Source: Perlucidibaca sp.
Lineage (GTDB): Bacteria; Pseudomonadota; Gammaproteobacteria; Pseudomonadales; Moraxellaceae
Direction of reading: 5' to 3'
Assembly: GCA_023265995.1 (NCBI GenBank)
Contig: JAHFSA010000001.1
Span: 124,001-188,000, forward strand
DNA length: 64,000 bases
Shown here: positions 35,497-45,200 of the stretch, piece by piece
Layout: every line of letters starts with the position of its first letter
Numbering within the stretch: the stretch's first letter is position 1
Notes under the pieces: model-generated
What the model was told of the DNA's origin: nothing
Seen by the model: the letters and a program-made list of their open reading frames with translations, nothing else
Databases searched by the model: none
Translations under genes and position numbers: made by a program

Positions 35497-36794
35497 TGTG
35501 GCAGCCCTCTTGCGTAGAACAGCGGTTGATACGGTCTCAGCACCAGATCCTTGTTCACCATCACCCGCACCGGGAATCCCGGCCGGATGGTGAGTGTCGG
35601 CTGGATGCTCAGGTTGCGACGGGTCAGCTCCTGCCCCACCGTGTTGATGGATTGCTGCAGACCCTCACGCGTGGCAACGATCACGCGACCATCCGCGCCG
35701 TTGTTCGTGGGTGCGGCCAACTCGGCACCCACACCCAGCAGCGTCGACAGCGCGGCACCAGCGATGATGCGATCCCAGTGCCAATCCACGTCATCCTCCA
35801 GACCGGCATAGCCAGCGGCATCCACGCCGGGCAGACGGTCCAGCGCAATAGACGAAGTGTCCGGCAGGATGACGCGCTGCCAGACCAGCAGCACGCGACG
35901 CTGGCCGAAGGCCACCTGGCTGTCATAGCGACCAATCAGACGCGAGCCCTGCGGGATGAGCAGATGCCGCCCCGTGGCCGTGTCGTAGACCGGCTCGGTA
36001 GTCGAGGCGATGACCTGCCCCGGCAGATCGGACTTGAGGCCCGTGATCAGGGCAGCCGGGATCAAGGTGCCGGTCATGACCTGATACGGCGAGGCCGGCA
36101 ATTTCAGTGAAGACGGATTTCCGGTTTCACTGGAATCCGCTTTGTCCATAAAAGCCTGTTTGCGGTCCTGCAGGTTCTGCGACACCGTGGGATCGACCGG
36201 CTGACCTGCTGCGCCCGCGCCCATGGCAGCGGCCGACAGCGCATTCAGCGCAGAGGCATCCGCCGGTTGGGGCATGGCACCCGAGGCAGGCGCGCCCTTG
36301 CCCTGCCCCGTCTGGCTGCTGCGGAAGAACAACGCCGACTTGGCGATGTCATCCCGGCTCTGGCCCAGGTTGCCACTGGCCATGGCCTGCGAACCGCCGT
36401 GATAGGTCGGTGTATAGGTCCCTGCCCGCTGGGCATCAAGCATGGGCTTGGCCAGATCCCCCGGCAGCGGATCACCCAACACCGGCACACCGGGCGGCAG
36501 GCCCGTGTCCGACATCGGCAGCTGGCTGTACTCCTGCGGCAAGGCATCAATGGTCTCGGCACGCGCGACACGCTCGACGTTGTGCAGCTCAGGCTGCTGC
36601 TCGGCGCTCTTGCGTTGCACCGGCTGCAGCGACCAGACCGTGATACCCAGCAGCGCCAGCGAGACCGTGCCGGCACCCGCGATCAGCACCTTGCGATTGA
36701 GTCGTGTCACCGGCTTGGGTTGCGCCCGCAAAGCCAGGCTGTCGGGATCGACCTTGGGCGGCAGGCTGCCCGTCTCAGTCGGCGCTGTCGTCAT
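35493..36794 (-). CDS. trbI: Conjugal transfer protein TrbI (VirB10-like)
   Basis: 433 residues. Cytoplasmic N-terminus, one membrane helix at about 34-54 (KVLIAGAGTVSLALLGITVW), a proline-rich periplasmic stretch and the C-terminal TrbI/VirB10 beta domain (LLIPQGSRLIGRYDSQVAFG; GRVIVATREGLQQSINTVGQ). It spans the envelope and couples inner-membrane ATPases to the outer-membrane core of the type IV secretion system. GGGAGG precedes the ATG; it overlaps trbG by 20 bases. Confidence 0.92.
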   Translation of the reverse strand: MTTAPTETGSLPPKVDPDSLALRAQPKPVTRLNRKVLIAGAGTVSLALLGITVWSLQPVQRKSAEQQPELHNVERVARAETIDALPQEYSQLPMSDTGLPPGVPVLGDPLPGDLAKPMLDAQRAGTYTPTYHGGSQAMASGNLGQSRDDIAKSALFFRSSQTGQGKGAPASGAMPQPADASALNALSAAAMGAGAAGQPVDPTVSQNLQDRKQAFMDKADSSETGNPSSLKLPASPYQVMTGTLIPAALITGLKSDLPGQVIASTTEPVYDTATGRHLLIPQGSRLIGRYDSQVAFGQRRVLLVWQRVILPDTSSIALDRLPGVDAAGYAGLEDDVDWHWDRIIAGAALSTLLGVGAELAAPTNNGADGRVIVATREGLQQSINTVGQELTRRNLSIQPTLTIRPGFPVRVMVNKDLVLRPYQPLFYARGLPQ

Positions 36795-37755
36795 GGCGAC
36801 CTCCCTGCTTCAGGTCATTGCGCGCGATACGCACCACCTCGGCCTTCTTGCCACCCAGGCGCAGTTCGGCCGCGCCGAACAGGCGATCTACGACGTAGTA
36901 CGGTGCCTTGAAGCGGTAGTTCACCAGCTGGCCATCACCCTCGGGGCCGACCACGAACAGCGGCGGCAGCTCGCCTTGGGCGATGCGGGCCGGGAACTGG
37001 ATGTAGACATGCTCGCCATCATCGAAGGCACGCACCGGCCGCCAGGCCGGCTTGTCGCCACTGATGTCGTAGCGAAAGCGCAGCTGCTCCAGACTCAAAC
37101 CCTCGGCGACCGGCGCCTTGGCATCAGCGATGGCTGACTGACGCTGCAGAGCCAGCGCCCGGTCCTTCGGATACTCCCAGGACGCGGAAGCCATCCAGGC
37201 TTTCTCGGTCGAGGTCATCTCCAGCAGGTAGGTACGCCGCGATGTGGTGATGACCAGATTGGTCCGCAGACCGCTGCGGATGGGTTTGACCAGCACGTTC
37301 ACACGCTGGCTGGCGCCACTGCCGCTGACGGTATCCCCGACGATCCAGCGCACGGTGTCACCGGCCGAGAACGCCACCAGCTCCTCGCCCTCCTGCAAGG
37401 CGACCACGGTGACGCGGCCGGGGCTGGTGTAGAGCTGATAGAGCGCACCATCGGCGTAGGGCCAGACCTGGATCGCGTTGATGTAGCCCTCGCGCGAAGG
37501 CACCACACGCGCCTCCTGATTGACGCGGGCGACCCGCACCTTGGCATCCAGCGGCTCCTTGATGCTTTCCTGCCCCTCGGCCGGCAGCCGCTTGAGCTGG
37601 TTGGGCAGCGGCAACGGCCGGGGCACCTCAATGACCTGCAGGGGTTTGGGTATCTCCGGCAACGGTTCGGCCTTCACGGCCGTATCCAGCGGGACCGGCG
37701 GCTGACTGGCGCAACCAGCCAGCACGAGCACAGCAAACACGGGGGAACGCTTCAT
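36775..37755 (-). CDS. trbG: Conjugal transfer protein TrbG (VirB9-like)
   Basis: 326 residues, starting with a lipoprotein-type signal (KRSPVFAVLVLAGCASQPPV) with a VLAGC lipobox. The middle and C-terminal VirB9/CagX domain includes KIRYDISGDKPAWRPVRAFD-like sequence (RFRYDISGDKPAWRPVRAFD) and VYIQFPARIAQGELPPLFVV. It forms the outer-membrane ring of the secretion channel with TrbI. It lies between trbF and trbI with short spacing. Confidence 0.92.
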   Translation of the reverse strand: MKRSPVFAVLVLAGCASQPPVPLDTAVKAEPLPEIPKPLQVIEVPRPLPLPNQLKRLPAEGQESIKEPLDAKVRVARVNQEARVVPSREGYINAIQVWPYADGALYQLYTSPGRVTVVALQEGEELVAFSAGDTVRWIVGDTVSGSGASQRVNVLVKPIRSGLRTNLVITTSRRTYLLEMTSTEKAWMASASWEYPKDRALALQRQSAIADAKAPVAEGLSLEQLRFRYDISGDKPAWRPVRAFDDGEHVYIQFPARIAQGELPPLFVVGPEGDGQLVNYRFKAPYYVVDRLFGAAELRLGGKKAEVVRIARNDLKQGGRHDDSAD

Positions 37756-37759
37756 GGTG

Positions 37760-38476
37760 TCACTCCTGACGGGAAGTCATGGCGTCGGCCGAGCCCAGCT
37801 CGCGGCTCCAGCTCAGACCGTTGATGTAAATACCGAGGGGGTTCTTGCGTAGACGCGCCTCATCCCGAGGCGGCTGCTGCACGGTGGACAGCATCGCCGT
37901 CCAGCGCTCCTGCCCGGTGGGCGTGCCGCTGTCGTAGTGGCGCTCGATCCAGCGCACCTGGAAAGAGCTGTCGCTGGCGCGCACGACGCTGGTGACCTCG
38001 ACCGACACCGACTTGCGCCCGACGCTGGCGAAGGGATCGTTCACGCGCGCGTATTCGTTGAGGGTGGCCGCGCCCTTGTCGGTGGTGTAGTCATAGGCCT
38101 GCAGCCAGTTCTGACGCACCACCACCGGGTCAATGGCCAGCGAGCGCACGTTGTTGATGAAGTGCGCCAGATGGAAGGCAATTTGTGCATCCGTCGGCTG
38201 ATACGGCGTGAGCGCCTCACCAACCGCCCTCACCTGCCCGGTTTTGTCGACCTCGACGACATAGGGCGTGACCAGCGACTGGCCGGCTCTCCAAGCCAGA
38301 GCGCCGGCCATGATCAAGCTCAGCGACAGGCAGCCAAAGGCCATCAGCCGCCAGTTCTGAGCCTGCACACGGGCTGCTCCGAGCCGCTCATCCCAGACCT
38401 GACGCGCCGCCTGATACGGCGTGGCCGGCACCGGGGTTTCCGCATAGCGCACTTGCGCGCGTCTGAATCGCATCAT
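37760..38476 (-). CDS. trbF: Conjugal transfer protein TrbF (VirB8-like)
   Basis: 238 residues with one N-terminal membrane helix (about 44-62, LMAFGCLSLSLIMAGALAW) and a periplasmic VirB8 domain ending in WSREL. VirB8 proteins nucleate assembly of the secretion system in the inner membrane. Its start overlaps the trbL stop codon. Confidence 0.92.
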   Translation of the reverse strand: MMRFRRAQVRYAETPVPATPYQAARQVWDERLGAARVQAQNWRLMAFGCLSLSLIMAGALAWRAGQSLVTPYVVEVDKTGQVRAVGEALTPYQPTDAQIAFHLAHFINNVRSLAIDPVVVRQNWLQAYDYTTDKGAATLNEYARVNDPFASVGRKSVSVEVTSVVRASDSSFQVRWIERHYDSGTPTGQERWTAMLSTVQQPPRDEARLRKNPLGIYINGLSWSRELGSADAMTSRQE

Positions 38477-39708
38477 GACTCTCCTTGATCACGCAGACTG
38501 GGGGTGGCGCCGCTGCCGCCGTGATCGGCGGAGCGCATGACATGAGCGGTCGTGGTGACGCCTTGCGAGATACGCTGATTGCGCTGCAGGCGTTGCGCCC
38601 ACGCCGGCTGCTGGCCGGCTTGCCCGGCATCCGGCGAGGCATCGCCGCCCTTGAGGTGGTCTTTCACAGCGGAGGCGCCGGAGCGCGCGACATTGGCCAT
38701 GCCGGCGACTGCGCCGCGCAGCCCGCCATCGGTGGTGGCGCGACCCGCTGAATAGGCCTCGCGCGCACCGGAGGCCATGGAGCTGGCCGACTTCACGGCC
38801 GAGCTGCCGGCGGCACCGGCCAGCTTGCCGGCCCCCATGGCCGCTGCCGCGCCACCGACCGCGACAGCCGACGCGCCAAGCGCGGCTCCGGCGGCCGCAC
38901 CTGCACCCAGTTGGGGAGCGCCAGCGATCAGACCGCTGGCGATGCCGGGACCAAAGATCCCCAAAGCGAAGAGCGACAGCGAGGCCAGCATCAACGCCAG
39001 CGCCTCATCAATGGATGGCTCGGCTCCGGCCGGGGCCTGGAATTCGCCAAAGATGGTGGTACCGATGCCGACGATGACGGCCAGCACCAGCACCTTCACA
39101 CCGGACATCATCACGCTGCCGAGCACGCGCTCGGCGAGGAAGCTGGTCTTGTTCCAGAGCGCGAACGGCACCAGCACGAAGCCGGCCAGTGTGGTCAGCT
39201 TGAACTCGATCAGCGTGACGAAGAGCTGCACCGCGAGCACGAAGAAACTGATGATGACGATGACCCAGGCGAAGAACAGCACCGCGATGGTGTCGATGTT
39301 CATGAAGAAATCCGGGAAACCGGACAGCGTGCGGATGTGCTCCATGATCGGCCGACCGGCGTCGATGCCGACCTCGGCCAGTCGGCCGGGCTGCAGCAGC
39401 TGAGCCGGCGTCATCGCGCTGCCGGAGGCCATCAGACCCAGGCCCGAGAACGAGTTGAAGATAATGCCGGCAAGCTGGTTGAAGTTGGTGATGATGAAAG
39501 CGAAGGCACCGACATAGAGGATCTTCTTAATCAGCTTGCCCAGCACCTCGTCGCCGGCCATGGCCCAGAACAGACCGGCCAGCGTCATGTCGATGACGAT
39601 AAGGGTGGCACTGAGCCAGGCCACCTCACCGCCAACCAGCCCGAAGCCCGAGTCGATGTAGCGCGAGAAGACATCCAGGAAGCGGTCGATGACCCCGATA
39701 TCATTCAT
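38473..39708 (-). CDS. trbL: Conjugal transfer protein TrbL (VirB6-like)
   Basis: About 411 residues, a polytopic inner-membrane protein with five or more membrane segments, among them VIVIISFFVLAVQLFVTLIE and LVLAVIVGIGTTIFGEF. A long alanine/glycine-rich C-terminal tail follows, typical of TrbL. It forms part of the inner-membrane channel. The ATG at 39708 is preferred to an upstream frame because the family N-terminus is short and its position fits the overlap with the lipoprotein gene. Confidence 0.9.
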   Translation of the reverse strand: MNDIGVIDRFLDVFSRYIDSGFGLVGGEVAWLSATLIVIDMTLAGLFWAMAGDEVLGKLIKKILYVGAFAFIITNFNQLAGIIFNSFSGLGLMASGSAMTPAQLLQPGRLAEVGIDAGRPIMEHIRTLSGFPDFFMNIDTIAVLFFAWVIVIISFFVLAVQLFVTLIEFKLTTLAGFVLVPFALWNKTSFLAERVLGSVMMSGVKVLVLAVIVGIGTTIFGEFQAPAGAEPSIDEALALMLASLSLFALGIFGPGIASGLIAGAPQLGAGAAAGAALGASAVAVGGAAAAMGAGKLAGAAGSSAVKSASSMASGAREAYSAGRATTDGGLRGAVAGMANVARSGASAVKDHLKGGDASPDAGQAGQQPAWAQRLQRNQRISQGVTTTAHVMRSADHGGSGATPSLRDQGES

Positions 39709-39958
39709 GACTCGCCCCGCCGCCCGGCGTGTAGCGGGTCTTGCCGTTGCCCCAGAAGCGGCGATGCTGCGCCTCACTGACGGTCACACAGGTCTGTGCG
39801 CTGACCGTGTCACGCGCCAGTCGGCATTGCTGCTGCAGTGCCTTCAACTCCTCCGGATGCGCCAGCAGATACTCGACAGTGACATCGGGTGCCGGCTGAC
39901 TGCAGCCGGCCAGCCCGATAGCCACGAAAAGGCACAGCGATATGTGACATTTGGTCAC
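39701..39958 (-). CDS. Small conjugation lipoprotein (TrbK/EexN-like entry exclusion candidate)
   Basis: 85 residues with a lipoprotein signal (CLFVAIGLAGCSQPAPDVTV; lipobox GLAGC). The mature part is HPEELKALQQQCRLARDTVS with two cysteines. The GTG start is supported by GAGGG seven bases before it. Between trbJ and trbL, this is where trbK, the entry-exclusion lipoprotein, or EexN-type proteins lie. The length and cysteines fit; the family call is inference. Confidence 0.7.
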   Translation of the reverse strand: MTKCHISLCLFVAIGLAGCSQPAPDVTVEYLLAHPEELKALQQQCRLARDTVSAQTCVTVSEAQHRRFWGNGKTRYTPGGGASHE

Positions 39959-39971
39959 GATTCGTCCCTCC

Positions 39972-40694
39972 TCAGCGGCCATAGAAGTTCACGGACTGCG
40001 GCGTATAGCGCGTGCTGCCGCTGTCAAAGCGACGGCGCACCTCGCGCGCCCGCTCCTCGGCGGCGACGTTGCGCGCCTGCTCCACCGCTTCCGCCCGCCC
40101 CTGCGTGACCTGCAGCTGCTGCGCCTGAATGGCCTGACGCGCCTGCAAGGCCAGCAACTGGTTGGTCGCCTGCGTGGCCTGCAGATGACCGACCGCGCCC
40201 TGACTCTGGGCGACCAGCTCGGTCAGCATGGATTCGTCAGCGGCGAAGTTCTGCGCCGCCTGCGCCTGCATCTGCAGCGTGGTTCGCAAGGCCTGCAACG
40301 AGTTGTTCCAGCGCTCGCGAGCATCCACGGCCATCTGGTTGCCCGAGACCGAGCCGGCGTAGGCCTGCGGGTACAGACGCGCGAAGGTGGCGTCGGCCTG
40401 CGAGACCTCGTAGGCCACGCCCTGCGCCTGCTGGATGAGTCGCGCCGTGGTCGCCAGCGTGCTACGCAGCTGCGCGCTGGCGTTGTAGTCGAGGCCGGAA
40501 AGGTTCCTGGCGTCATTGCTCAGCATCTGCGCCTCGTTCTGCAGCTGCCGTATCTGGTTGTTGATCTGCTCCAGCGTGCGAATGGCAGTCAGCAGGTTTT
40601 GCGCAAAGTTGCTGGGGTCAAAGACCGTGAATGCCGCCGCTGGCTGGGACAGGCCCAGGGCGATGGCGAGAGACAACGCGAGACGAGTCTTCAT
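39972..40694 (-). CDS. trbJ: Conjugal transfer protein TrbJ (VirB5-like)
   Basis: 240 residues with a signal peptide (RLALSLAIALGLSQPAAA), then a helical, glutamine-rich periplasmic protein (TAIRTLEQINNQIRQLQNEA). VirB5-type minor pilus component involved in pilus assembly and host contact. Its ATG overlaps the trbE stop. Confidence 0.9.
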   Translation of the reverse strand: MKTRLALSLAIALGLSQPAAAFTVFDPSNFAQNLLTAIRTLEQINNQIRQLQNEAQMLSNDARNLSGLDYNASAQLRSTLATTARLIQQAQGVAYEVSQADATFARLYPQAYAGSVSGNQMAVDARERWNNSLQALRTTLQMQAQAAQNFAADESMLTELVAQSQGAVGHLQATQATNQLLALQARQAIQAQQLQVTQGRAEAVEQARNVAAEERAREVRRRFDSGSTRYTPQSVNFYGR

Positions 40695-43117
40695 GAGGAT
40701 TTCTCCGGGTTGCGGGGATAGCGGGCCAGCAGGTCTGCGGCCCAGGTCAGCCCGCTGCGTTGCAGCCAGACCAAGGCGAAGTCAGTGGACGGGATGTGCC
40801 CCTGCAAGGCATCCATGGCTTTCTTATGTTCAGGGGAAGAAGCACCGGCAAAGGCCAGCGTGACCGGCCCCAGCCCCAGCTCGAAGACACGATTGCCGAG
40901 CCGGGACTGGTAGTAGTACTCACGCTTCGGCGTCGCCCGCGCGATCAGCTGAATCTGCCGGGCATTGAGGCCGAAGCCTTCGTAGACCTCGCGCAGCTGC
41001 GGCTCCACTGCCTGTGGGTTGGGCAGGAAGATGCGACTCGGGCAGCTCTCGATGATGGCCGGGGCGATGCTGGAGCGCTGGATGTCGGCCAGCGACTGGG
41101 TCGCGAAGATCACCGAGACGTTGCGCTTGCGTAGCGTCTTCAGCCACTCGCGGATGCGGCCGGCGAAGGCCGGATCATCGAGAAAGACCCAGGCCTCATC
41201 GAGAATGAGCAGCGTCGGCGCGCCGTCGAAACGCTCCTCCAGCCGCTTGAACAGGTAGCTCAGCACCGGCAGCACAGCCGCCGGGCTGTGCATCAGCTCC
41301 TCCATCTCGAAGCACTGCACATCCGACAGCGCCAGCCGGTCGGCCTCGGCATCCAGCAGGCGACCGAACGGGCCACCCAGCGTGTAGGGCTGCAAGGCCA
41401 TACGCAGCGGATTGGACTGCAGCAACACGCACAGACCAGTCAGTGTGCGCTGCTCGACCGGCGCGCTGGCCAGACTGCCCAGCGCCGACCACACTGCATC
41501 CTTGATCTCGGGCGTCACGATCACGCCCTCGTGCTGCAGTAGCCCGGCCAGCCATTCGGCGGCCCAGCTGCGCATGCCCTCCTCGTCGACGCGCGCCAGT
41601 GGCTGGAAGGCGATGGCACCCTCCTGCCCCAGATCGTAGTGGTCACCACCGAGACCCAGCACAGTGGCGCGGGCCGAACCACCCTTGTCGAAGACGAACA
41701 GGCGCGAGCCGGTGTAGCGGCGGAACTGCAGCATGAGCGTGGCCAGCAGCACCGACTTGCCCATGCCGGTCGGTCCCACCACCACGGTATGACCGACATC
41801 GCCGACATGTGTGACCAGCCGGAACGGCGTCGCGCCCTCGGTACGGGTCACGATCAGCGGCGGCGCATCGAAATGCTCATTGCGCTCGGGGCCGGCCCAG
41901 ACTGCCGAGATCGGCAGCAGGTGGGCCAAGTTGAGCGTGGAGATCAGCGGCTGCCGGACATTGGCGTAGGCATGGCCCGGCAGCGAGGACAACCACGCAT
42001 CCACGGCATTCAGGCTTTCCGTAATGGTGACAAAGCCCCGGCCCTGGATGACGCGCTCGATGGCGCGCAGCTTCTCGTCGGCGGCCGTGGCATCGGCATC
42101 CATGACCACGACGGTGGCCGTGACATAACCGAAAGACACGGCATCGCTGCCCAGCTCCTGCAGCGCGGCGTCGGCATCCGCCGCCTTGTTGTCGGCGTCA
42201 GAATCAACCAGCGGGCTTTCTTGCTGAAACACGGTTTCCCGTAAAAGCGTGAGTACGCCTTTACGCTTGGCGAACCACTGCCGGCGCAACCGGGTCAGCT
42301 CGCCCTCGGCCTGCGCCTTGTCCAGACACAGGAAGCGCGTGCTCCAGCGGTAGGCGAAGCCCAGCCGGTTGAGGTCATCGAGCAGGCCCGGCCAGGTCGA
42401 GGTCGGAAAGCCTCGTACCGACACCACGCGCAGATGCTGGTCACCCAGGCGCGGCGCCAGCCCGCCGCTAAGCGGCGCATCAGCCAGCAAGGCATCGAGG
42501 TAGAACGGCACTTCAGGAACGGCGACCGGGTGACGCTTGGGCGAAACCGTGGCGTGCAGATAGGTCAGCGTCTCGGCATCGCTGAGCCAGGCCAGCTCAG
42601 GCATGACGCCATCGAGCAGGTTATAGAAACGTTCGGCTTCGGCCGCGAAGCCGGCCAGCTGCTCGCGCCAGTCGACCCCCTCCTGTCGGCCATGCTCATA
42701 GAGCAGCTTGGCCGCCTTGGCGCGCGACTCCTCCGGCGGCAGATACAGCAAGGTCAGGTGGTAGCGGCTCTCGAAGTGGCTGCCCGCCTCCTCGAACGCC
42801 GCCTTGCGCTCCTGCTCCACCAGCCAGGACAGCGCCTCGGGAAACTCGGAGACCGGATACCCGGCTGCCGGCTGGCGTTCGGCATCGACAAACAGCGCCC
42901 AGCCCGAACCGAGACGCCGCAGCGCGTTGTTGAGACGCGCCGTGGTGGCGACCAGCTCGCTCTCGGTCGCGCTGTCTAGGTCGGGGCCCCGAAAGCGCGC
43001 CGTGCGCTGAAAGGAACCATCCTTGTTGAGCACCACACCGGGTGCCACCAACCCCGCCCACGGCAGCCAGTCGGCCAGTTGGGCGGGACGCTTGCTGAAC
43101 TCGGCGAGATTGATCAT
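40691..43117 (-). CDS. trbE: Conjugal transfer ATPase TrbE (VirB4-like)
   Basis: About 808 residues. The N-terminal CagE/TrbE domain is followed by an ATPase with Walker A VVGPTGMGKSVLLATLM, Walker B TLLILDEAWVFLDDPAF and FATQSLADIQRS. It energises pilus assembly and substrate transfer. The ATG at 43117 (MINLAEFSKRPAQLADWLPW) matches the family N-terminus; a longer frame upstream does not. Seven bases separate it from trbD. Confidence 0.93.
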   Translation of the reverse strand: MINLAEFSKRPAQLADWLPWAGLVAPGVVLNKDGSFQRTARFRGPDLDSATESELVATTARLNNALRRLGSGWALFVDAERQPAAGYPVSEFPEALSWLVEQERKAAFEEAGSHFESRYHLTLLYLPPEESRAKAAKLLYEHGRQEGVDWREQLAGFAAEAERFYNLLDGVMPELAWLSDAETLTYLHATVSPKRHPVAVPEVPFYLDALLADAPLSGGLAPRLGDQHLRVVSVRGFPTSTWPGLLDDLNRLGFAYRWSTRFLCLDKAQAEGELTRLRRQWFAKRKGVLTLLRETVFQQESPLVDSDADNKAADADAALQELGSDAVSFGYVTATVVVMDADATAADEKLRAIERVIQGRGFVTITESLNAVDAWLSSLPGHAYANVRQPLISTLNLAHLLPISAVWAGPERNEHFDAPPLIVTRTEGATPFRLVTHVGDVGHTVVVGPTGMGKSVLLATLMLQFRRYTGSRLFVFDKGGSARATVLGLGGDHYDLGQEGAIAFQPLARVDEEGMRSWAAEWLAGLLQHEGVIVTPEIKDAVWSALGSLASAPVEQRTLTGLCVLLQSNPLRMALQPYTLGGPFGRLLDAEADRLALSDVQCFEMEELMHSPAAVLPVLSYLFKRLEERFDGAPTLLILDEAWVFLDDPAFAGRIREWLKTLRKRNVSVIFATQSLADIQRSSIAPAIIESCPSRIFLPNPQAVEPQLREVYEGFGLNARQIQLIARATPKREYYYQSRLGNRVFELGLGPVTLAFAGASSPEHKKAMDALQGHIPSTDFALVWLQRSGLTWAADLLARYPRNPEKSS

Positions 43118-43124
43118 GGCGACC

Positions 43125-43391
43125 TCACACGTCGAGCAGCGACTTGTGCTTGAGGTGTCGGGCGAACACCTCCATGAACTGCACATCCTGCTTGGCGCCC
43201 CAGACCGCGAGCGTGTGGCCGGTCAGCCAGAGGATCAGGCCCGGCAGCCACATCTGCAGCCCGAGACCGACCGCCGCCGCCAAGGTGCCGTTGACCACGG
43301 CCACGGTACGCGGCGCGCCGGCCATGAGGATGGGCTCGGTCAGCGAGCGATGCAGGGGCACTTCAAAACCCTGGGCGATGGGCAGGCTCAT
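43125..43391 (-). CDS. trbD: Conjugal transfer protein TrbD (VirB3-like)
   Basis: 88 residues: EVPLHRSLTEPILMAGAPR at the start, two hydrophobic segments (about 30-60) and a short polar tail. VirB3 proteins work with VirB4 at the inner membrane. Overlaps trbC by 4 bases. Confidence 0.9.
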   Translation of the reverse strand: MSLPIAQGFEVPLHRSLTEPILMAGAPRTVAVVNGTLAAAVGLGLQMWLPGLILWLTGHTLAVWGAKQDVQFMEVFARHLKHKSLLDV

Positions 43392-43729
43392 GACACCACC
43401 GCCCCGCCGGAGAAGCTGAAGAAGGCCAGGAAGAACGATGAAGCCGCGAAGGCAATCGAGAGGCCGAAGACGATCTGGATCAGCTTGCGAAAACCGCCAC
43501 TGCTGTCGCCAAAGGCCAGCGTCAGTCCGGTGATGATGATGACGATGACTGCCATGATGCGAGCCACCGGCCCCTGCACGGAGTCAAGCACCGACTGCAG
43601 CGGCCCCTCCCACGGCATGTTGGAGCCGGCGGCGTGCGCCTGCGCGGACACCAACAGGCTCATGGCCATGAGACCGACGTAGCGACCGATACGGGAAAAC
43701 GGATTTACGGAAAGACGTGGAACCGTCAT
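43388..43729 (-). CDS. trbC: Conjugal transfer pilin TrbC (VirB2-like)
   Basis: 113 residues with a long signal segment (RYVGLMAMSLLVSAQAHAAG) and a mature hydrophobic pilin with two helices (AVIVIITGLTLAFGDSSGG and IAFAASSFFLAFFSFSGG). It is the conjugative pilus subunit; TrbC pilins are often cyclised by the TraF peptidase also encoded here. Overlaps trbB by 4 bases. Confidence 0.9.
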   Translation of the reverse strand: MTVPRLSVNPFSRIGRYVGLMAMSLLVSAQAHAAGSNMPWEGPLQSVLDSVQGPVARIMAVIVIIITGLTLAFGDSSGGFRKLIQIVFGLSIAFAASSFFLAFFSFSGGAVVS

Positions 43730-44721
43730 GACGGATCTCCTGATTCAAGGGGAACAGCAGTGAGGGAATAACCGTGCGCATCAAAGCCGGTGACGTAGGC
43801 GATCTCCTGCACGCGGCGCTCGCGGCCACGTCCGGCGATGAAGACGATGACGTTGACCGCCTCGGCGATCAGCGCGCGGGGCGGCGTCAGCGCCACCTCC
43901 AGAATCAGTTGCTCCAGGCGCGTGAGCGCGCCCATCGCGGAGCCGGCGTGGATGGTGGCGACGCCACCGGGATGCCCCGTGCCCCAGGCCTTGAGCAGGT
44001 CCAGCGCCTCGGCGCCACGGACCTCGCCGACCACGATGCGATCCGGACGCAGACGCATGGTCGAGCGCACCAGATCACTGATCGTGGCCACACCCGGCTT
44101 GGCACGCAGCGAGACGTGATCCGGCGTGCTGCACTGCAACTCCAGGGTGTCTTCGAGGATGACCACGCGATCACCCGTGACCGCCATCTCGGCCAGCAAG
44201 GCATTGGCCATGGTGGTCTTGCCCGAGCTGGTGCCGCCGGCAATCAGGATGTTGAGCCGGCCGCTCACGGCCTTCCTGAGAAAGTCGGCTTGATGTGCGG
44301 TGAGAATGTTGTCGGCGACATAGTGATCCAGCCGGATCACGCTCACCGCGCGTTTGCGAATCGCGAATACCGGGGCTTTCACCACAGGCGGCAATACGCC
44401 CTCGAAGCGCTCACCGGTCTCCGGCAACTCGGCCGACAGGATTGGAGCGCCGGCATGGACTTCGGCACGGACATGGGCCGCGACCAGCCGGATGATGCGC
44501 TCGGCATCGGCCGGCGACAGCGAGAGTCCAACCGGTGCCCGCCCCGATCCCAGCTTGTCCAACCAGAGCGTACCGTCCGGGTTGAGCATCACCTCGACCA
44601 CATCCGGATCATCCAGCGCCTGCGTGATGATCGGCCCCATGGCCGTGCGCAGCATGCGGATGCGCCGACTCAGCGACTGCGACTCGCTGCTCTCCGGCAA
44701 GCCGCTGACGGCGCTGTTCAT
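43726..44721 (-). CDS. trbB: Conjugal transfer ATPase TrbB (VirB11-like)
   Basis: 331-residue secretion ATPase. Walker [21 protein letters not shown] at about 155-175, Asp box [12 protein letters not shown], and the conserved [20 protein letters not shown] and [17 protein letters not shown] hexameric motor for pilus biogenesis and substrate loading. First trb gene after the CopG-type gene, overlapping it. Confidence 0.93.
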   Translation of the reverse strand: MNSAVSGLPESSESQSLSRRIRMLRTAMGPIITQALDDPDVVEVMLNPDGTLWLDKLGSGRAPVGLSLSPADAERIIRLVAAHVRAEVHAGAPILSAELPETGERFEGVLPPVVKAPVFAIRKRAVSVIRLDHYVADNILTAHQADFLRKAVSGRLNILIAGGTSSGKTTMANALLAEMAVTGDRVVILEDTLELQCSTPDHVSLRAKPGVATISDLVRSTMRLRPDRIVVGEVRGAEALDLLKAWGTGHPGGVATIHAGSAMGALTRLEQLILEVALTPPRALIAEAVNVIVFIAGRGRERRVQEIAYVTGFDAHGYSLTAVPLESGDPS

Positions 44722-45200
44722 GCCAGCCGCTCCTCGTCAGGGGCGCCTGTGCCGGGTGCGGCCGGGTCATCCATCGCGAAGAACTGCCCGGCATCCGGGA
44801 AGACTTCCTCGTGGACCTCCTTCACCAGGCTTCGACCCCGCATCAGGTTGCGACCCAGCTGCTCGATGAACTGCTGAAAGCGCAGACGCCCCTGCGCCCT
44901 CGCCGCCTCCTGCTGCGCCTCAGGCACGGGGGCCGAGACCGTCAGGAAGTAGCGGACATAGAGCGCCAGTGTCTCGATGAGGATGGTCTGGTCGCGCTCC
45001 AGCTTGTCGAACTGATTGGACAGGCGATCCAGCCGTTTGGCGAAGGCCGCATCGCGACGATCTGCAGCATCCGGCGACAGAAAGGACGCCAGCGCGGCAG
45101 CGATGATCGAGGACTTGGACAGGCCTTTCATGGCGGACAGCTCATCGAGCTGACGCGCATGGCCTGGCTCGATGAAGATATTCAGGCGAGCACGGCTCAT
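44718..45200 (-). CDS. CopG-like ribbon-helix-helix protein of the traG-trb operon
   Basis: 160 residues. The N-terminal [20 protein letters not shown], then [20 protein letters not shown], fits a ribbon-helix-helix DNA-binding domain, followed by a long helical region. A gene of this type always lies between traG and trbB in Tn4371-type modules; it may regulate the operon or assist the coupling protein. Overlaps both neighbours by 4 bases. Confidence 0.8.
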   Translation of the reverse strand: MSRARLNIFIEPGHARQLDELSAMKGLSKSSIIAAALASFLSPDAADRRDAAFAKRLDRLSNQFDKLERDQTILIETLALYVRYFLTVSAPVPEAQQEAARAQGRLRFQQFIEQLGRNLMRGRSLVKEVHEEVFPDAGQFFAMDDPAAPGTGAPDEERLA